Below, piece by piece: positions 36,668-45,374 of a DNA stretch of 64,000 nucleotides. The translations under genes were made by a program, and so were the position numbers. Source of the DNA: Gammaproteobacteria bacterium (GTDB lineage: Bacteria > Pseudomonadota > Gammaproteobacteria > Pseudomonadales > Azotimanducaceae); contig JAPPAV010000026.1 in the NCBI GenBank assembly GCA_026705345.1, positions 1 to 64,000 of the forward strand, given 5' to 3'. Within the stretch, counting starts at the first letter, position 1. Every line of letters begins with the position of its first letter. The notes beneath the pieces are model-generated. The model searched no databases, was not told the DNA's origin, and was given only the letters and a program-made list of their open reading frames with translations.

Positions 36668-38071
36668 ATGATCGAGACCTTGGATGCCGTGACGCTCGCG
36701 CGCGTGCAGTTCGGCTTCACGATCATGTTTCACATCATCTTCCCGGCATTGTCCATCGGGTTAGCCAGTTACCTGTTGGTCCTGGAGACGCTTTGGCTGC
36801 GTTCGGGCAAGGCGGTCTATCTCAACCTGTTCAGATTCTGGATGAAGATCTTCGCCGTCGCCTTCGGGATGGGCGTGGTGTCGGGAATCGCCATGTCGTA
36901 CCAGTTCGGCACCAACTGGTCTGTCTTTTCCGACAGGGCCGGCCCCGTCATCGGTCCGCTCATGGCCTACGAAGTGCTGACGGCCTTCTTCATGGAGGCG
37001 GGCTTCCTCGGCGTGATGCTCTTCGGCATGGGGCGTGTTTCGAAGTCCCTGCACGTGGTCGCCACCGGCATCGTGGCCGCGGGCACACTGGTATCGGCCT
37101 TTTGGATCCTCGCGGTGAATTCCTGGATGCACACCCCGGCCGGTTTTTCGATCAACGAGGTGGGCCAGTTCGTTCCGGAAGACTGGCTCGCCATCTTGTT
37201 CAACCCGTCGTTTCCCTTTCGCCTCGTACACATGGTCCTCGCCGCCTATCTGACCACCGCCCTCGTTGTCGGTGCGGTTGGCGCCTTTCACCTGTTGCGG
37301 GAGCAAACAAACGCCGAAGCCCGCAAGATGTTCTCAATGGCCATGTGGATGGTCGCAATCGTGGCCCCGCTGCAAGTCGTGGCCGGCGACCTGCACGGGC
37401 TCAACACGCTGGAGCATCAACCCGTCAAGGTGATGGCCATGGAGGGGCACTACGAATCCTATCCTCACGGGGCGCCGCTATTCCTTTTCGGAGTACCCAA
37501 CGACGCGGACCAGCGCCTCGAGAATGCCATCGGTATTCCGGGAATGGCCTCCTTGATCCTGCATCATGATTTGGACCATCCCGTCACAGGGCTAGACAGC
37601 GTGCCCGATGAGGATCAGCCACCGGTAGCCCCTGTGTTCTACTCGTTCCGCATCATGGTGGGGATCGGCTTGCTGATGGTGCTAATGGGTTTGTCCGGCC
37701 TCGTCCAGCGGCTGCGGCGAAGACTGTTCGAGAACCGGGCATTGCTTCGAGCCGCGGTCGCGATGGGCCCGGCGGGGTTTGTCGCCCTCGTCGCAGGCTG
37801 GGTTACCACGGAGGTGGGGCGGCAGCCGTACACCGTCTATGGGCTGTTGTTGACCGGCGACTCGGCCTCGCCCATCGACGCACCCGCCGTCGCGGCTTCG
37901 TTGACCGCGTTCGTCGTCGTCTATTTCATCGTGTTCGGATTCGGCATTTGGTACCTGCTCCGAATGATGCGTCGCGGCCCCGTGGAGGCCGAAACGCGTC
38001 CAAGTGGACGACAGCACACAGGCCCGCATTCGTCACCCATGACGCAACCACTCGGCGACGGCCATGATTGA
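36668..38071 (+). CDS. cydA: Cytochrome bd-type quinol oxidase subunit I (cyanide-insensitive oxidase type)
   Basis: Membrane subunit of a terminal oxidase that reduces O2 with quinol without pumping protons. Haem ligands are visible as H22 in MFHIIFP and H188 in RLVHMVLAAY, and the third (Met) in FRIMVGIGLLM. QPVKVMAMEG gives the conserved Lys and Glu of the quinol loop. At 467 residues it is shorter than E. coli CydA (522) and lacks the long Q-loop insert, as in the CioA group. It overlaps cydB by eight bases. Confidence 0.95.
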   Translation: MIETLDAVTLARVQFGFTIMFHIIFPALSIGLASYLLVLETLWLRSGKAVYLNLFRFWMKIFAVAFGMGVVSGIAMSYQFGTNWSVFSDRAGPVIGPLMAYEVLTAFFMEAGFLGVMLFGMGRVSKSLHVVATGIVAAGTLVSAFWILAVNSWMHTPAGFSINEVGQFVPEDWLAILFNPSFPFRLVHMVLAAYLTTALVVGAVGAFHLLREQTNAEARKMFSMAMWMVAIVAPLQVVAGDLHGLNTLEHQPVKVMAMEGHYESYPHGAPLFLFGVPNDADQRLENAIGIPGMASLILHHDLDHPVTGLDSVPDEDQPPVAPVFYSFRIMVGIGLLMVLMGLSGLVQRLRRRLFENRALLRAAVAMGPAGFVALVAGWVTTEVGRQPYTVYGLLLTGDSASPIDAPAVAASLTAFVVVYFIVFGFGIWYLLRMMRRGPVEAETRPSGRQHTGPHSSPMTQPLGDGHD

Positions 38072-39065
38072 TCTCCCGACCGTCTGGGCTCTTATCCTGG
38101 CCTTTGCCGTCTTCACCTACGTCGTACTAGACGGATTCGACCTGGGCATCGGCATCGTCTTCCCCCTGCTCGGTACCGACGACAACCGAGCCAGGGCGAT
38201 GAACAGCGTCGCACCCGTCTGGGACGGCAACGAGACCTGGTTGATTCTCGGCGGCGGGGGATTGTTCGCCGCCTTCCCCCTCGCCTACGCCGTTCTGATG
38301 CCGGCGTTGTACGCCCCCATGATCGCGATGATCCTGGCGCTGGTATTCCGGGGCGTCGCTTTCGAGTACCGGTGGCGTGACCCGGCGCACAGAACATTCT
38401 GGGATCGTGGTTTCCACCTGGGTTCGCTCGCCGCGACCTGCGCCCAGGGAATCGTGCTCGGTACGATCGTCCAAGGCATCGAGGTGGAGGGCAGATCCTA
38501 TTCAGGCGGTTGGTGGGATTGGTTGAGTCCCTTTTCGGTCATGTGCGGGCTCGCACTAACCGCTGGCTATGGTCTGCTGGGTACGACCTGGCTCGTCCTC
38601 AAGTCAACAGGCGATCTGCGCGAGCGTGCCTATGATCTGGCCCGTATCGCGGGGGTCGCGACGCTCGGGTTCATCGGCGTTGTCAGCCTCTGGATGCCTT
38701 TCCTGTCACCGGAAATCGCGGCACGCTGGTTCACCTTCCCGCAGATTGTCTTTGTCCTGCCGGTCCCTACCCTCACGGCCGGCCTCGCGGCCTTGCTGGC
38801 GTGGGGTCTGATCGCAAAACGGGACGCAATACCGTTTCCCGCTTCGATCGGGCTCTTCGGCTTGTGCTTCGCCGGGCTCGGTATCGGTCTCTACCCCTAC
38901 ATCGTGCCCCGCGCGATCAGCATCCAGAAAGCCGCAGCACCTGACGCCAGCCTTCAGTTCATGCTGATCGGCGCGGTGATCCTCCTGCCGATGATCCTGA
39001 CCTACACCGGGTATTCCTACTGGGTCTTTCGGGGCAAGGTCGACCCGGACGCCGGCTATCACTGA
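38064..39065 (+). CDS. cydB: Cytochrome bd-type quinol oxidase subunit II
   Basis: The 333-residue partner of cydA, with eight to nine hydrophobic segments and the family opening LAFAVFTYVVLDGFDLGIG. AFEYRWRD and NETWLILGGGGLFAAFP are typical CydB motifs. The ATG lies within the end of cydA, so translation is coupled. Its TGA overlaps the ATG of a further small membrane gene by one base. Confidence 0.95.
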   Translation: MIDLPTVWALILAFAVFTYVVLDGFDLGIGIVFPLLGTDDNRARAMNSVAPVWDGNETWLILGGGGLFAAFPLAYAVLMPALYAPMIAMILALVFRGVAFEYRWRDPAHRTFWDRGFHLGSLAATCAQGIVLGTIVQGIEVEGRSYSGGWWDWLSPFSVMCGLALTAGYGLLGTTWLVLKSTGDLRERAYDLARIAGVATLGFIGVVSLWMPFLSPEIAARWFTFPQIVFVLPVPTLTAGLAALLAWGLIAKRDAIPFPASIGLFGLCFAGLGIGLYPYIVPRAISIQKAAAPDASLQFMLIGAVILLPMILTYTGYSYWVFRGKVDPDAGYH

Positions 39066-39211
39066 TGTTCAAGCGTGTCGGTAAAGAGCTCGACCACATC
39101 GACAAGACCGGACCGAAGGAGATCGTCTGGTTCATCGTGCTTTGGATTCTCGGCGTGGCTGGCGTCGGTGTCCTGGCCGTGGTGATCAGGCTCGTTCTTG
39201 GCGCGTGGTGA
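39065..39211 (+). CDS. Small membrane subunit of the bd-type oxidase (DUF2474/CydX-like)
   Basis: A 48-residue gene missing from the ORF track. It starts at the ATG sharing one base with the cydB stop (TGATG) and ends at the TGA at 39209-39211. A charged N-terminus (MFKRVGKELDHIDKTG) is followed by a single transmembrane helix containing WFIVLWILGVAGVGVLAVV and a C-terminal RLVLGAW. Small single-helix peptides at this position are accessory subunits of bd oxidases: CydX in E. coli, DUF2474 proteins in cyanide-insensitive types. Position, coupling and topology support the same role. Confidence 0.8.
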   Translation: MFKRVGKELDHIDKTGPKEIVWFIVLWILGVAGVGVLAVVIRLVLGAW

Positions 39212-39333
39212 GGCCGTGTAGCGCCCGAGTGCCGCGTCGTCTGCGGGACGGGACAACGCCGCCACGGCTCGTGCCTCGCCGTCTGGCCCCAGCCCCCACC
39301 AACGCCAGACTCGCCAATTGCAGTCCCCGACCG

Positions 39334-39696
39334 CTAGACGTCTTCGATAACGCGGTACCACTCCCAGCGCAAGCCGTCGGGTTCCCGGGCCCAGACCTTG
39401 TTCTGGCGGGCGTGGCAGCACGTGGTGTCGTTCTCGTTGAAGTGCTGGATGCCGCCCGCGCTGACGCGCTGCCTAGCCTCGCCGACGTCGACATCATCGA
39501 ACACCTCGACGCCGAGATGGTTCAAGCGTTCCGGCGCATCCGGCTCTTCGAACAGCACGAGCTTCAAGGGCGGCTCGTCGATCGCGAAGTTGGCGTAACC
39601 CGGCCTCACCTTCGTGGGCGCGACGCCGAACATCTTCGAATAGAAGTCCACAGCCGAGTCGAGGTCATCGACGTTGAGCGCGAGTTGCAAGCGCAT
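39334..39696 (-). CDS. arsI: ArsI/CadI family VOC metalloenzyme (probable organoarsenical C-As lyase)
   Basis: A 120-residue vicinal-oxygen-chelate protein. KVRPGYANFAIDEPPLKLVL and NDTTCCHARQNKVW are hallmark ArsI motifs; the adjacent pair C93-C94 binds trivalent arsenicals and Q4, H60 and E112 fit the metal ligands described for ArsI. It would cleave the carbon-arsenic bond of trivalent methyl- or aryl-arsenicals. I placed the start at ATG 39696 because GGAG lies upstream and the ATG overlaps the DUF4920 stop by one base (TGATG). The Cys-rich C-terminal tail of some ArsI proteins is absent, and no other ars gene is nearby. Confidence 0.82.
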   Translation of the reverse strand: MRLQLALNVDDLDSAVDFYSKMFGVAPTKVRPGYANFAIDEPPLKLVLFEEPDAPERLNHLGVEVFDDVDVGEARQRVSAGGIQHFNENDTTCCHARQNKVWAREPDGLRWEWYRVIEDV

Positions 39697-40178
39697 CACG
39701 ACGCTCCGGCAGCAGGAGGTTCCCAAAGTTCCACGCCTCGGGCCACGAAGCTGATCTGATCCGCCGTCCCGTCCGGCTGCTTTTGCACGGTCGCGCCTTC
39801 GCCGACGAGGTGGTCGACGTCGCGCTTCGACAACCGCTCCCGAACGAACTCGCCTTCGAGGCGGGCCGTCCAACCCATCGAGTCCTTCGGCACGAAGAAG
39901 CCGTAGTTCTCGAACGTCACCCGCACACCGCGGCTCTCGCCCGATGGCATCAACTCCAACCAGCATCCTTTCACCTGGCAGACCTTGTCGACCTTGCCCT
40001 CGACGACCACGGATTGACCGATGTGTGCCTCGGGAGAGGCGATGGCGCTTTTGAGATCAACGATCGGGGAGTCGCCAATCGCCGCGCCACGGCGAACGAT
40101 GTCGTCCGCAAGCGTCGGAAGGCCAATGGCAGTCAAGAGAACCGGGGCAAGCAAACCGGGCCAACGAATAAGACTCAT
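39696..40178 (-). CDS. DUF4920 domain periplasmic protein
   Basis: A 160-residue exported protein: a signal peptide (MSLIRWPGLLAPVLLTAIG) ends near residue 25, followed by an OB-like domain with VEGKVDKVCQVKGCWLEL, the Cys-x5-Cys segment that characterises DUF4920. The two cysteines may bind a metal or form a disulfide. The track start is TTG at 40196, but ATG 40178 gives a cleaner signal peptide. It is translationally coupled to arsI by a one-base overlap, which hints at a shared metal or metalloid role. The tonB gene ends 65 bases upstream on the same strand. Confidence 0.75.
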   Translation of the reverse strand: MSLIRWPGLLAPVLLTAIGLPTLADDIVRRGAAIGDSPIVDLKSAIASPEAHIGQSVVVEGKVDKVCQVKGCWLELMPSGESRGVRVTFENYGFFVPKDSMGWTARLEGEFVRERLSKRDVDHLVGEGATVQKQPDGTADQISFVARGVELWEPPAAGAS

Positions 40179-40261
40179 AGCAGTCACCAAAGCCAAAGTG
40201 CTGGCCTGAACATATAGCCGTCCGCTTCAGCCATCAAGCATCGGCCAAGCGCCGCCCGCGT

Positions 40262-41008
40262 TCACTTCTTGTCCGACAACTCGAACGTCACCGGTACCAT
40301 GACGACAATCTCGGTCTCGGACATCCCGTTGGGAAACGGTGGCAGCGGCTGGGCACGCGCCAACATCGACAACGCGGCTTCATCGAACTCCGGAAAAGGG
40401 GCGGACCGCGCTATCCGGGCATCCAATACACCACCTGATCGGTCCACGACCAAACGCAACCTCGCCGTACCTTCCCGCCCCTGGCGCCGCGCCGAAATCG
40501 GGTAGCTCTTGTAACGGTTCAGATGCGCGGCCAATACCCCGGCGTAGAATCGTCGCAGTCCCACGTTCCCGCCCGCCGATTGGGAAGACGCGCCGGCCGC
40601 TTGGCCCCGTTGGCGCGACGTGCTCGGCGGTGGCGACGGTTGCGGACGGGCGGCTGGAATCTCCACCGACGCGACCGGCGGCACATCGCTCGCTGGTGCA
40701 CTCGCTTCGATGATCGGTGTCGGCGCCGGCGGCAACTCGGGCTCGGGCACCGGCTCACTCACCGGCGGTGGTTCCGGTTCGGGTGTCGGTTCGGGTTCCG
40801 GCGGTGGCTCGGGCTCTTCAGGTTCGGGTTCCACTTCCGGCGCAGGATCCGCGGCGTCGCCTAGGTCGCCGAGAAGCCCCAGCCCGATCTCAACGCCCTG
40901 CTCACCCGGTCCGCGAGCACCTTCCAGCGGCGGCCAGGCGACGAGCAAAGCGCCATGCAGGAGCAACGACGCGCCGAACGCCACCAGCCATTGACGAGCG
41001 TTCTGCAT
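40262..41008 (-). CDS. tonB: TonB family energy transducer
   Basis: A 248-residue TonB: an N-terminal membrane helix (WLVAFGASLLLHGALLVAW), a long Pro-Glu linker made of repeated EPEPEPP-type units (about residues 60-110) and a C-terminal TonB domain (YPISARRQGREGTARLRLVV, PLPPFP). It transmits proton-motive force from the ExbB/ExbD complex to outer-membrane receptors. The ATG overlaps the preceding exbD stop by one base. The longer track ORF is a shadow upstream of this start. Confidence 0.9.
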   Translation of the reverse strand: MQNARQWLVAFGASLLLHGALLVAWPPLEGARGPGEQGVEIGLGLLGDLGDAADPAPEVEPEPEEPEPPPEPEPTPEPEPPPVSEPVPEPELPPAPTPIIEASAPASDVPPVASVEIPAARPQPSPPPSTSRQRGQAAGASSQSAGGNVGLRRFYAGVLAAHLNRYKSYPISARRQGREGTARLRLVVDRSGGVLDARIARSAPFPEFDEAALSMLARAQPLPPFPNGMSETEIVVMVPVTFELSDKK

Positions 41009-41415
41009 CAGCTGGGGTTCGGCGTCGTGGCGAGCGCCGCGCGCGAAGCACCCGCGCGAAGGAGTTCCTCCAGGATGGCCTCGAGTCTCGTGACTTCGAG
41101 GTCGGCATCGGCCTTGACGAGAATGTCGCGCCCGTCCGGGTTGCTGGCCGTCAAGGCAGACACCAGTTCCTCGAGCGGAACGGCTTCGCCTTCGAGGTAG
41201 ACGGTCCCGTCCGTGACCACGACCAACTCCAACCGCCCCACCGCAGGCACGGTCTCGCTGATCGACACCGGCGGCGCGACCCGTACCGCGTCCGAACGCT
41301 GGATCTGTCCCGCGATCATGAAGAACGCGAGCAGCAGGAACACCACGTTGATTAGCGGGACCAGGCCATGGTCGCCCCGGGGACGATCCGGGTTCGAATG
41401 CGCACCGATGATCAC
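41008..41415 (-). CDS. exbD: ExbD/TolR family biopolymer transport protein (second copy)
   Basis: A 135-residue ExbD: a short cytoplasmic N-terminus, one membrane helix (LVPLINVVFLLLAFFMIAG) and a periplasmic domain ending near LLRAGASRAALATTPNPS. The helix has Asn (LINVV) where ExbD and TolR normally have the proton-carrying Asp, which the adjacent copy does have (LIDVV). The GTG start overlaps the upstream exbD stop by four bases (GTGA). Confidence 0.88.
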   Translation of the reverse strand: MIIGAHSNPDRPRGDHGLVPLINVVFLLLAFFMIAGQIQRSDAVRVAPPVSISETVPAVGRLELVVVTDGTVYLEGEAVPLEELVSALTASNPDGRDILVKADADLEVTRLEAILEELLRAGASRAALATTPNPS

Positions 41416-41810
41416 GATTCGGTCTTCGCCAGCGAGACCTGGGCCGCGCCGGCACGCCGCAACCGGTCCACGACATCGACTAGCGTCTGTGTACGCATTC
41501 CCGGGAATCCACGCACCGCGAAGACCGCCTCAGGCCTTTCGCCGACGAACGCCGCCAACGCCGACGCGTCGTCAGTGAGGTAGCGATTCCCCTCGATCTG
41601 GATGGCCCGTCCCTCCTCGACGACTTGCACAATGAGTAACTCCGTGGGTACCACGGGTTCTCCGGGCACCGGGAATGACACGTCGATCTGCCGCCAGGGA
41701 ACGAATCCTGTGGTCAGCATGAAGAACAGCAGCAGGATGAAAACCACGTCGATGAGGGGTGCCAACCGTACACCCCGGCGCCGTCGGCGAAACATCGCCA
41801 GAAACCGCAC
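41412..41810 (-). CDS. exbD: ExbD/TolR family biopolymer transport protein (first copy)
   Basis: About 132 residues: an Arg-rich N-terminus (MFRRRRRGVRLAPLID), one membrane helix with the functional Asp in LIDVVFILLLFFML, and a periplasmic domain. The Asp is the proton-path residue of ExbD. The start is taken as GTG at 41810, one base after the exbB stop; an ATG at 41795 is the alternative and the track TTG at 41837 would overlap exbB by 26 bases. Confidence 0.88.
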   Translation of the reverse strand: MRFLAMFRRRRRGVRLAPLIDVVFILLLFFMLTTGFVPWRQIDVSFPVPGEPVVPTELLIVQVVEEGRAIQIEGNRYLTDDASALAAFVGERPEAVFAVRGFPGMRTQTLVDVVDRLRRAGAAQVSLAKTES

Positions 41811-41811
41811 G

Positions 41812-42438
41812 TCAGCCGTCTTTCCCGTGCCGATCAAACTCGAGGAAGACCTGGGTTACGGCGTCGTTCATCCGCATCGCCACACGCTCGACCTTGCGTT
41901 CCATCCAGTTGTGGACGGCGATCACCGGAATCGCAACGCCGAGACCAACGGCCGTCGTGAGCAGAGCCTGCCAGATGCCGCTCGACAGCGTCGACGGATC
42001 CACCTGTGCGCCCGCGACCTCCATTTGCTGGAAGGCGACGATCATGCCGAGCACGGTACCGAGGAGTCCGAGCAGCGGACTCAGGGTCCCGATGCCGTCG
42101 AGTGCCGGCAGGTGCGCACGCAGACGATTCAGATGCACGGTCGCGAGGCGGTCCACCTCCTGCCGGACCATGTCGTCGTCGATCCCGTTCATGAGTTCGT
42201 CCATGGACAGCGCCACGACGACGGAGACCGGATGTTCGGAGTCTAGGGAACGACGCGCCTCGTCCCAGTCGGCGGCGCGCCACCGGTGCAACGCGGTGTC
42301 GACATCCGGACAAGTCTCCGGCCGTTCTCGACCGAACTGCCAGACCTTGAGCATGACGATGGCCAACGCCGCGACCGAAACGGCCAGCAGCACCCACAGC
42401 ACCGGGCCACCGGCAGCAAGGAAATCCGTACTAGGCAA
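41812..42438 (-). CDS. exbB: MotA/TolQ/ExbB proton channel family protein
   Basis: A 208-residue ExbB with three membrane segments: an N-terminal helix (VLWVLLAVSVAALAIVML) and two in the conserved C-terminal half, GTLSPLLGLLGTVLGMIVAF and GIWQALLTTAVGLGVAIPV, which are the proton-channel signature. It powers TonB together with the two ExbD proteins. The start is TTG with GAGAG about nine bases upstream. It lies 55 bases downstream of the TonB-dependent receptor on the same strand. Confidence 0.92.
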   Translation of the reverse strand: MPSTDFLAAGGPVLWVLLAVSVAALAIVMLKVWQFGRERPETCPDVDTALHRWRAADWDEARRSLDSEHPVSVVVALSMDELMNGIDDDMVRQEVDRLATVHLNRLRAHLPALDGIGTLSPLLGLLGTVLGMIVAFQQMEVAGAQVDPSTLSSGIWQALLTTAVGLGVAIPVIAVHNWMERKVERVAMRMNDAVTQVFLEFDRHGKDG

Positions 42439-42493
42439 GTGTCGGTCTCTCAGACGCCGACGCGCGGGCGGTCAAGCCTGTCGTACGATCACC

Positions 42494-45037
42494 TCAGATG
42501 TCCAGCCCCAACTCGACCCAGAACAGTCGGCCCGACGTGAACCGGCGACGATCCGACAACCGCAAGGAGTTGGTGTCCACGACATCGTCCAGGAGGTTCT
42601 TGATCTCCAGGCGCACGAAGCCGCGGCTGTCGGCGATCAGGTCCGGGCGCCACTCGACCCGCGCGTCGAACGTCCAGTGACTGTCGAAGTCGAAGTCTTC
42701 GTAGATGTTGTAGCTACCCTCGCAATAGTCGATGTCGTCGTCGTCGCAATCGGCACCCGAATCGCGGGCTATGGTGCCGCCCCGGCGAAGTTTCGCGAAG
42801 TTGGACCACGTAAGGTTCCATCGGGCGAAGCTCGTCACCGTGTAGAAGCTCGTCGAGAACGGGACGTTGTAGTCCCACGGCGGTAGGTCGGCCTCACGTA
42901 TCAGGTCGCCGTTGTAGTAGATCAGGTCCGGGTCAATCTCCTCGTCGTAGGTGTCGGTGCCCTGGCGGGTAGCGTCCTTGTAGCCCAGGGAAACCGCGAA
43001 GGTGGTCTCCGTGGGGCCGAGGCGTAGCGATTCCGCGCTCGACAATCGGAGCCCCACGCTTTGCGTCGAACTGCGTCCCTCGTTGACGTAGGTGTAGTTG
43101 AATTCACGACACCGGGCATCATCCGGATCGAGGCAAAAGCGCGCCCGGTTGACACCGTCGCGGCTCTCGCGATTGACGAACTGCAACCCCACCGACGCCT
43201 TGCCGAGAGCCTGGGTCAAGCCCAGCATCCACTCGTCGGAATAGGGGGTGGACAGGTCCAAGTCGCCGGACCGGTCGACATAGACGAACTCGCGACGGAC
43301 GCTGCCGTTGGAGTTGAACTGGGTTCGTTCCCTCCAAGCGCTGATCGCATCGTTCAGTTTGTAGCGGAAGAAGCTGCGCCCGTAGTAACGGTTCAAACCC
43401 CCGACCACGACGGTACGATCATCGCCGAACACGTCGCGCTCCACCGAAAAGCGCGGGGAAAGATCGACATTGCCGAGGTAGTCGTTCCAGTCCACACGCA
43501 TCCCGAGGTTCAGCTGCCACTGGCCGATCGCCATCCGGTCCTCGGCATACAGGGCTGCCGATCCGTAGGTCAGTTCGACCGAGGCGGCAGTGAAGATCTG
43601 AAGGTCACGGAGGTACTCGTCCTCCGGGCCGCTAACGCCGTCGCCGTTCTGGTCCTGGCATCCCTCCCGGCCTTGGTCGCGCACGCACCAGTAGAGTTCG
43701 GCGACCACTTCCTCGGGACGCTCGTAGTAGCTGTCGGTGCGCTGCAGTTCGCCGCCCAGAACGATCCGGTGTTCAACCCCGCCAACCGTGCGCGGCGCAA
43801 ACGTGAGTTTGGGCTTGACCGTCATCCGCGTTTGCGACTGTTCGGTGTCGCCGTAGGACCCTTCGAACTGCGCATCGGTCGCGCTTCCTTCTGCCGACTC
43901 GTGGTAGACGTACCGATTGTCTTCGCTATCGATGATGTCCCGCAGGCGGTCTAAGCCGATGGTGACCTCGAGCCGGCCCAGGGCCACAGCGGTTTCGATG
44001 TCGATTGTGAGGCCGTTGCCATCGTGGGACTTATCGAAACGACCGTCGTAGGTGGTCGAGGTCAGCCCGTCGTGCCGGCGCCTGGCGTGGCGGAACGAAA
44101 CCCCGACGGCGGTCGCCCCGAGGTTGCCATCCACCTTGCCGACTATGTTGTCTATGACGTCGTCGTAGTCGAGGTACTGGGTCTCTCGGCGAGCGAAGTG
44201 ATAGAACTTGTCGTAGCGTTGGGCGAACGTCGAGTGACGGCGTGAAACCGACAGGGAAAGTCCGAGGTCGCCAATGCCTCGTTGCACCCCCAGAACGAGC
44301 GAACTCCTGCGGTAGTCAGGGGTGTAGGCGGCCGTCCGATAGTCGTTGATGCCCACATCGTCTTCGGTGACGTGGAACTCCTCCCACTCGTCCCGGCGGA
44401 GGCTGTAGGCGATGGAGACCGTGTCTTCGCCGTCGTAGTCCTTGAGCTCGGCAGCAACCACGCCACCGGTGAAGCCGCCGTATTCCGCAGGCACGTTGCT
44501 GTCGTAGACCTCCACCGACTCGACAAGTCCCGTGTCGATGTAGTAACCCTGCGGCGAACTACCGCCCTGGATCTGCCACGGGCCCGGGGCATCCCAAACG
44601 TCTTCGACGTCGGCCGGGTTCAGGTCGTTGGCCGTGTCGATGCCGTCGATCAGGAACGCGTTCTGGTAGAAAGGCTGACCGTGGATGGAAATCTCGGCGG
44701 GCCGTTGCACGGCCGTGCTGCCCGACAACTCGGCGTCGCGGGAGAAGTCCACCGCCGGATTGACGCGGAGCAGGTCCGCCAAGTTGGCTTCGCCACCGGG
44801 CATGCGCGATATCGATTCGGAATCGAAGCGGACGTGTCCGGGTTGGACTTCGATCTCCGCCGCTTCCACGAGAACCGGTACCTCGATCGCTTCCTCCTCG
44901 ATCGCCGAATCCGCCTGCTCGTCGTCGACCTCGGTCGTGTCCGCGTCGGCAGCGCCGACGGACGCTGCGATCAGCAGCCCGAGAAGGGATAGTGCTGCAG
45001 TACAAAGCGCAGTTGCGCGTGTGTGCCGTGGATCCAT
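42494..45037 (-). CDS. TonB-dependent outer-membrane receptor
   Basis: An 847-residue receptor: a signal peptide (TALCTAALSLLGLLIAASVGA), an acidic stretch (near residues 35-50), a plug domain (ISRMPGGEANLADLLRVNPA, PAEISIHGQPFYQNAFLIDG) and a beta-barrel ending FWVELGLDI. I placed the start at ATG 45037, with GGGAGAGG upstream, instead of the track start 183 bases earlier. It heads the run receptor-exbB-exbD-exbD-tonB, so it probably has a dedicated energising complex. The ligand is unknown; the receptor carries two Cys-pair loops in the barrel. Confidence 0.92.
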   Translation of the reverse strand: MDPRHTRATALCTAALSLLGLLIAASVGAADADTTEVDDEQADSAIEEEAIEVPVLVEAAEIEVQPGHVRFDSESISRMPGGEANLADLLRVNPAVDFSRDAELSGSTAVQRPAEISIHGQPFYQNAFLIDGIDTANDLNPADVEDVWDAPGPWQIQGGSSPQGYYIDTGLVESVEVYDSNVPAEYGGFTGGVVAAELKDYDGEDTVSIAYSLRRDEWEEFHVTEDDVGINDYRTAAYTPDYRRSSLVLGVQRGIGDLGLSLSVSRRHSTFAQRYDKFYHFARRETQYLDYDDVIDNIVGKVDGNLGATAVGVSFRHARRRHDGLTSTTYDGRFDKSHDGNGLTIDIETAVALGRLEVTIGLDRLRDIIDSEDNRYVYHESAEGSATDAQFEGSYGDTEQSQTRMTVKPKLTFAPRTVGGVEHRIVLGGELQRTDSYYERPEEVVAELYWCVRDQGREGCQDQNGDGVSGPEDEYLRDLQIFTAASVELTYGSAALYAEDRMAIGQWQLNLGMRVDWNDYLGNVDLSPRFSVERDVFGDDRTVVVGGLNRYYGRSFFRYKLNDAISAWRERTQFNSNGSVRREFVYVDRSGDLDLSTPYSDEWMLGLTQALGKASVGLQFVNRESRDGVNRARFCLDPDDARCREFNYTYVNEGRSSTQSVGLRLSSAESLRLGPTETTFAVSLGYKDATRQGTDTYDEEIDPDLIYYNGDLIREADLPPWDYNVPFSTSFYTVTSFARWNLTWSNFAKLRRGGTIARDSGADCDDDDIDYCEGSYNIYEDFDFDSHWTFDARVEWRPDLIADSRGFVRLEIKNLLDDVVDTNSLRLSDRRRFTSGRLFWVELGLDI

Positions 45038-45374
45038 GGAGCCTCTCCCATTCCAATGGTGAAGGAACGCTCCCACGAGCCCACGCTGAACGTCCTTGTT
45101 CTCCGTACTCCGGGTAGCCGTTCGCCCGGCGAAGTTCCCCAAGAGTCGACCGACTAGGACTTCGGGAAGGAATCTCGTTCTTGTTGTGCGCAGTGTCCTC
45201 CCATGGGAAGCCGAAGTCAAATGTTAATGGTTTGCATTTGCCTTTAAGGCGCGAATTGCACGCGATGCGGAGCGCAGAGCCCATATCGACCATGGCCTGA
45301 GTCTGGCACGGTTCGGAGGCCACCCGCTGGACGCAGTCACGTAAGATGGTCCGCTTGCACCGGCAAAGCGATCG
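45038..45374. other. Intergenic region between divergent TonB receptor and MFS genes
   Basis: A 337-base gap with no credible gene. Its middle is clearly richer in A+T than the surroundings around 45215-45255. This probably holds the divergent promoters of the receptor operon and the transporter; no convincing -35/-10 pair could be fixed by eye. Confidence 0.6.
45218..45240. promoter_or_regulatory. Candidate operator: CAAATG inverted repeat in the AT-rich divergent promoter region
   Basis: CAAATG at 45218-45223 and CATTTG at 45235-45240 are inverted arms 11 bases apart in the AT-rich stretch between the receptor and transporter genes. The spacing suits a dimeric repressor. It does not match a Fur box well. 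Six-base arms could arise by chance. Confidence 0.3.
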
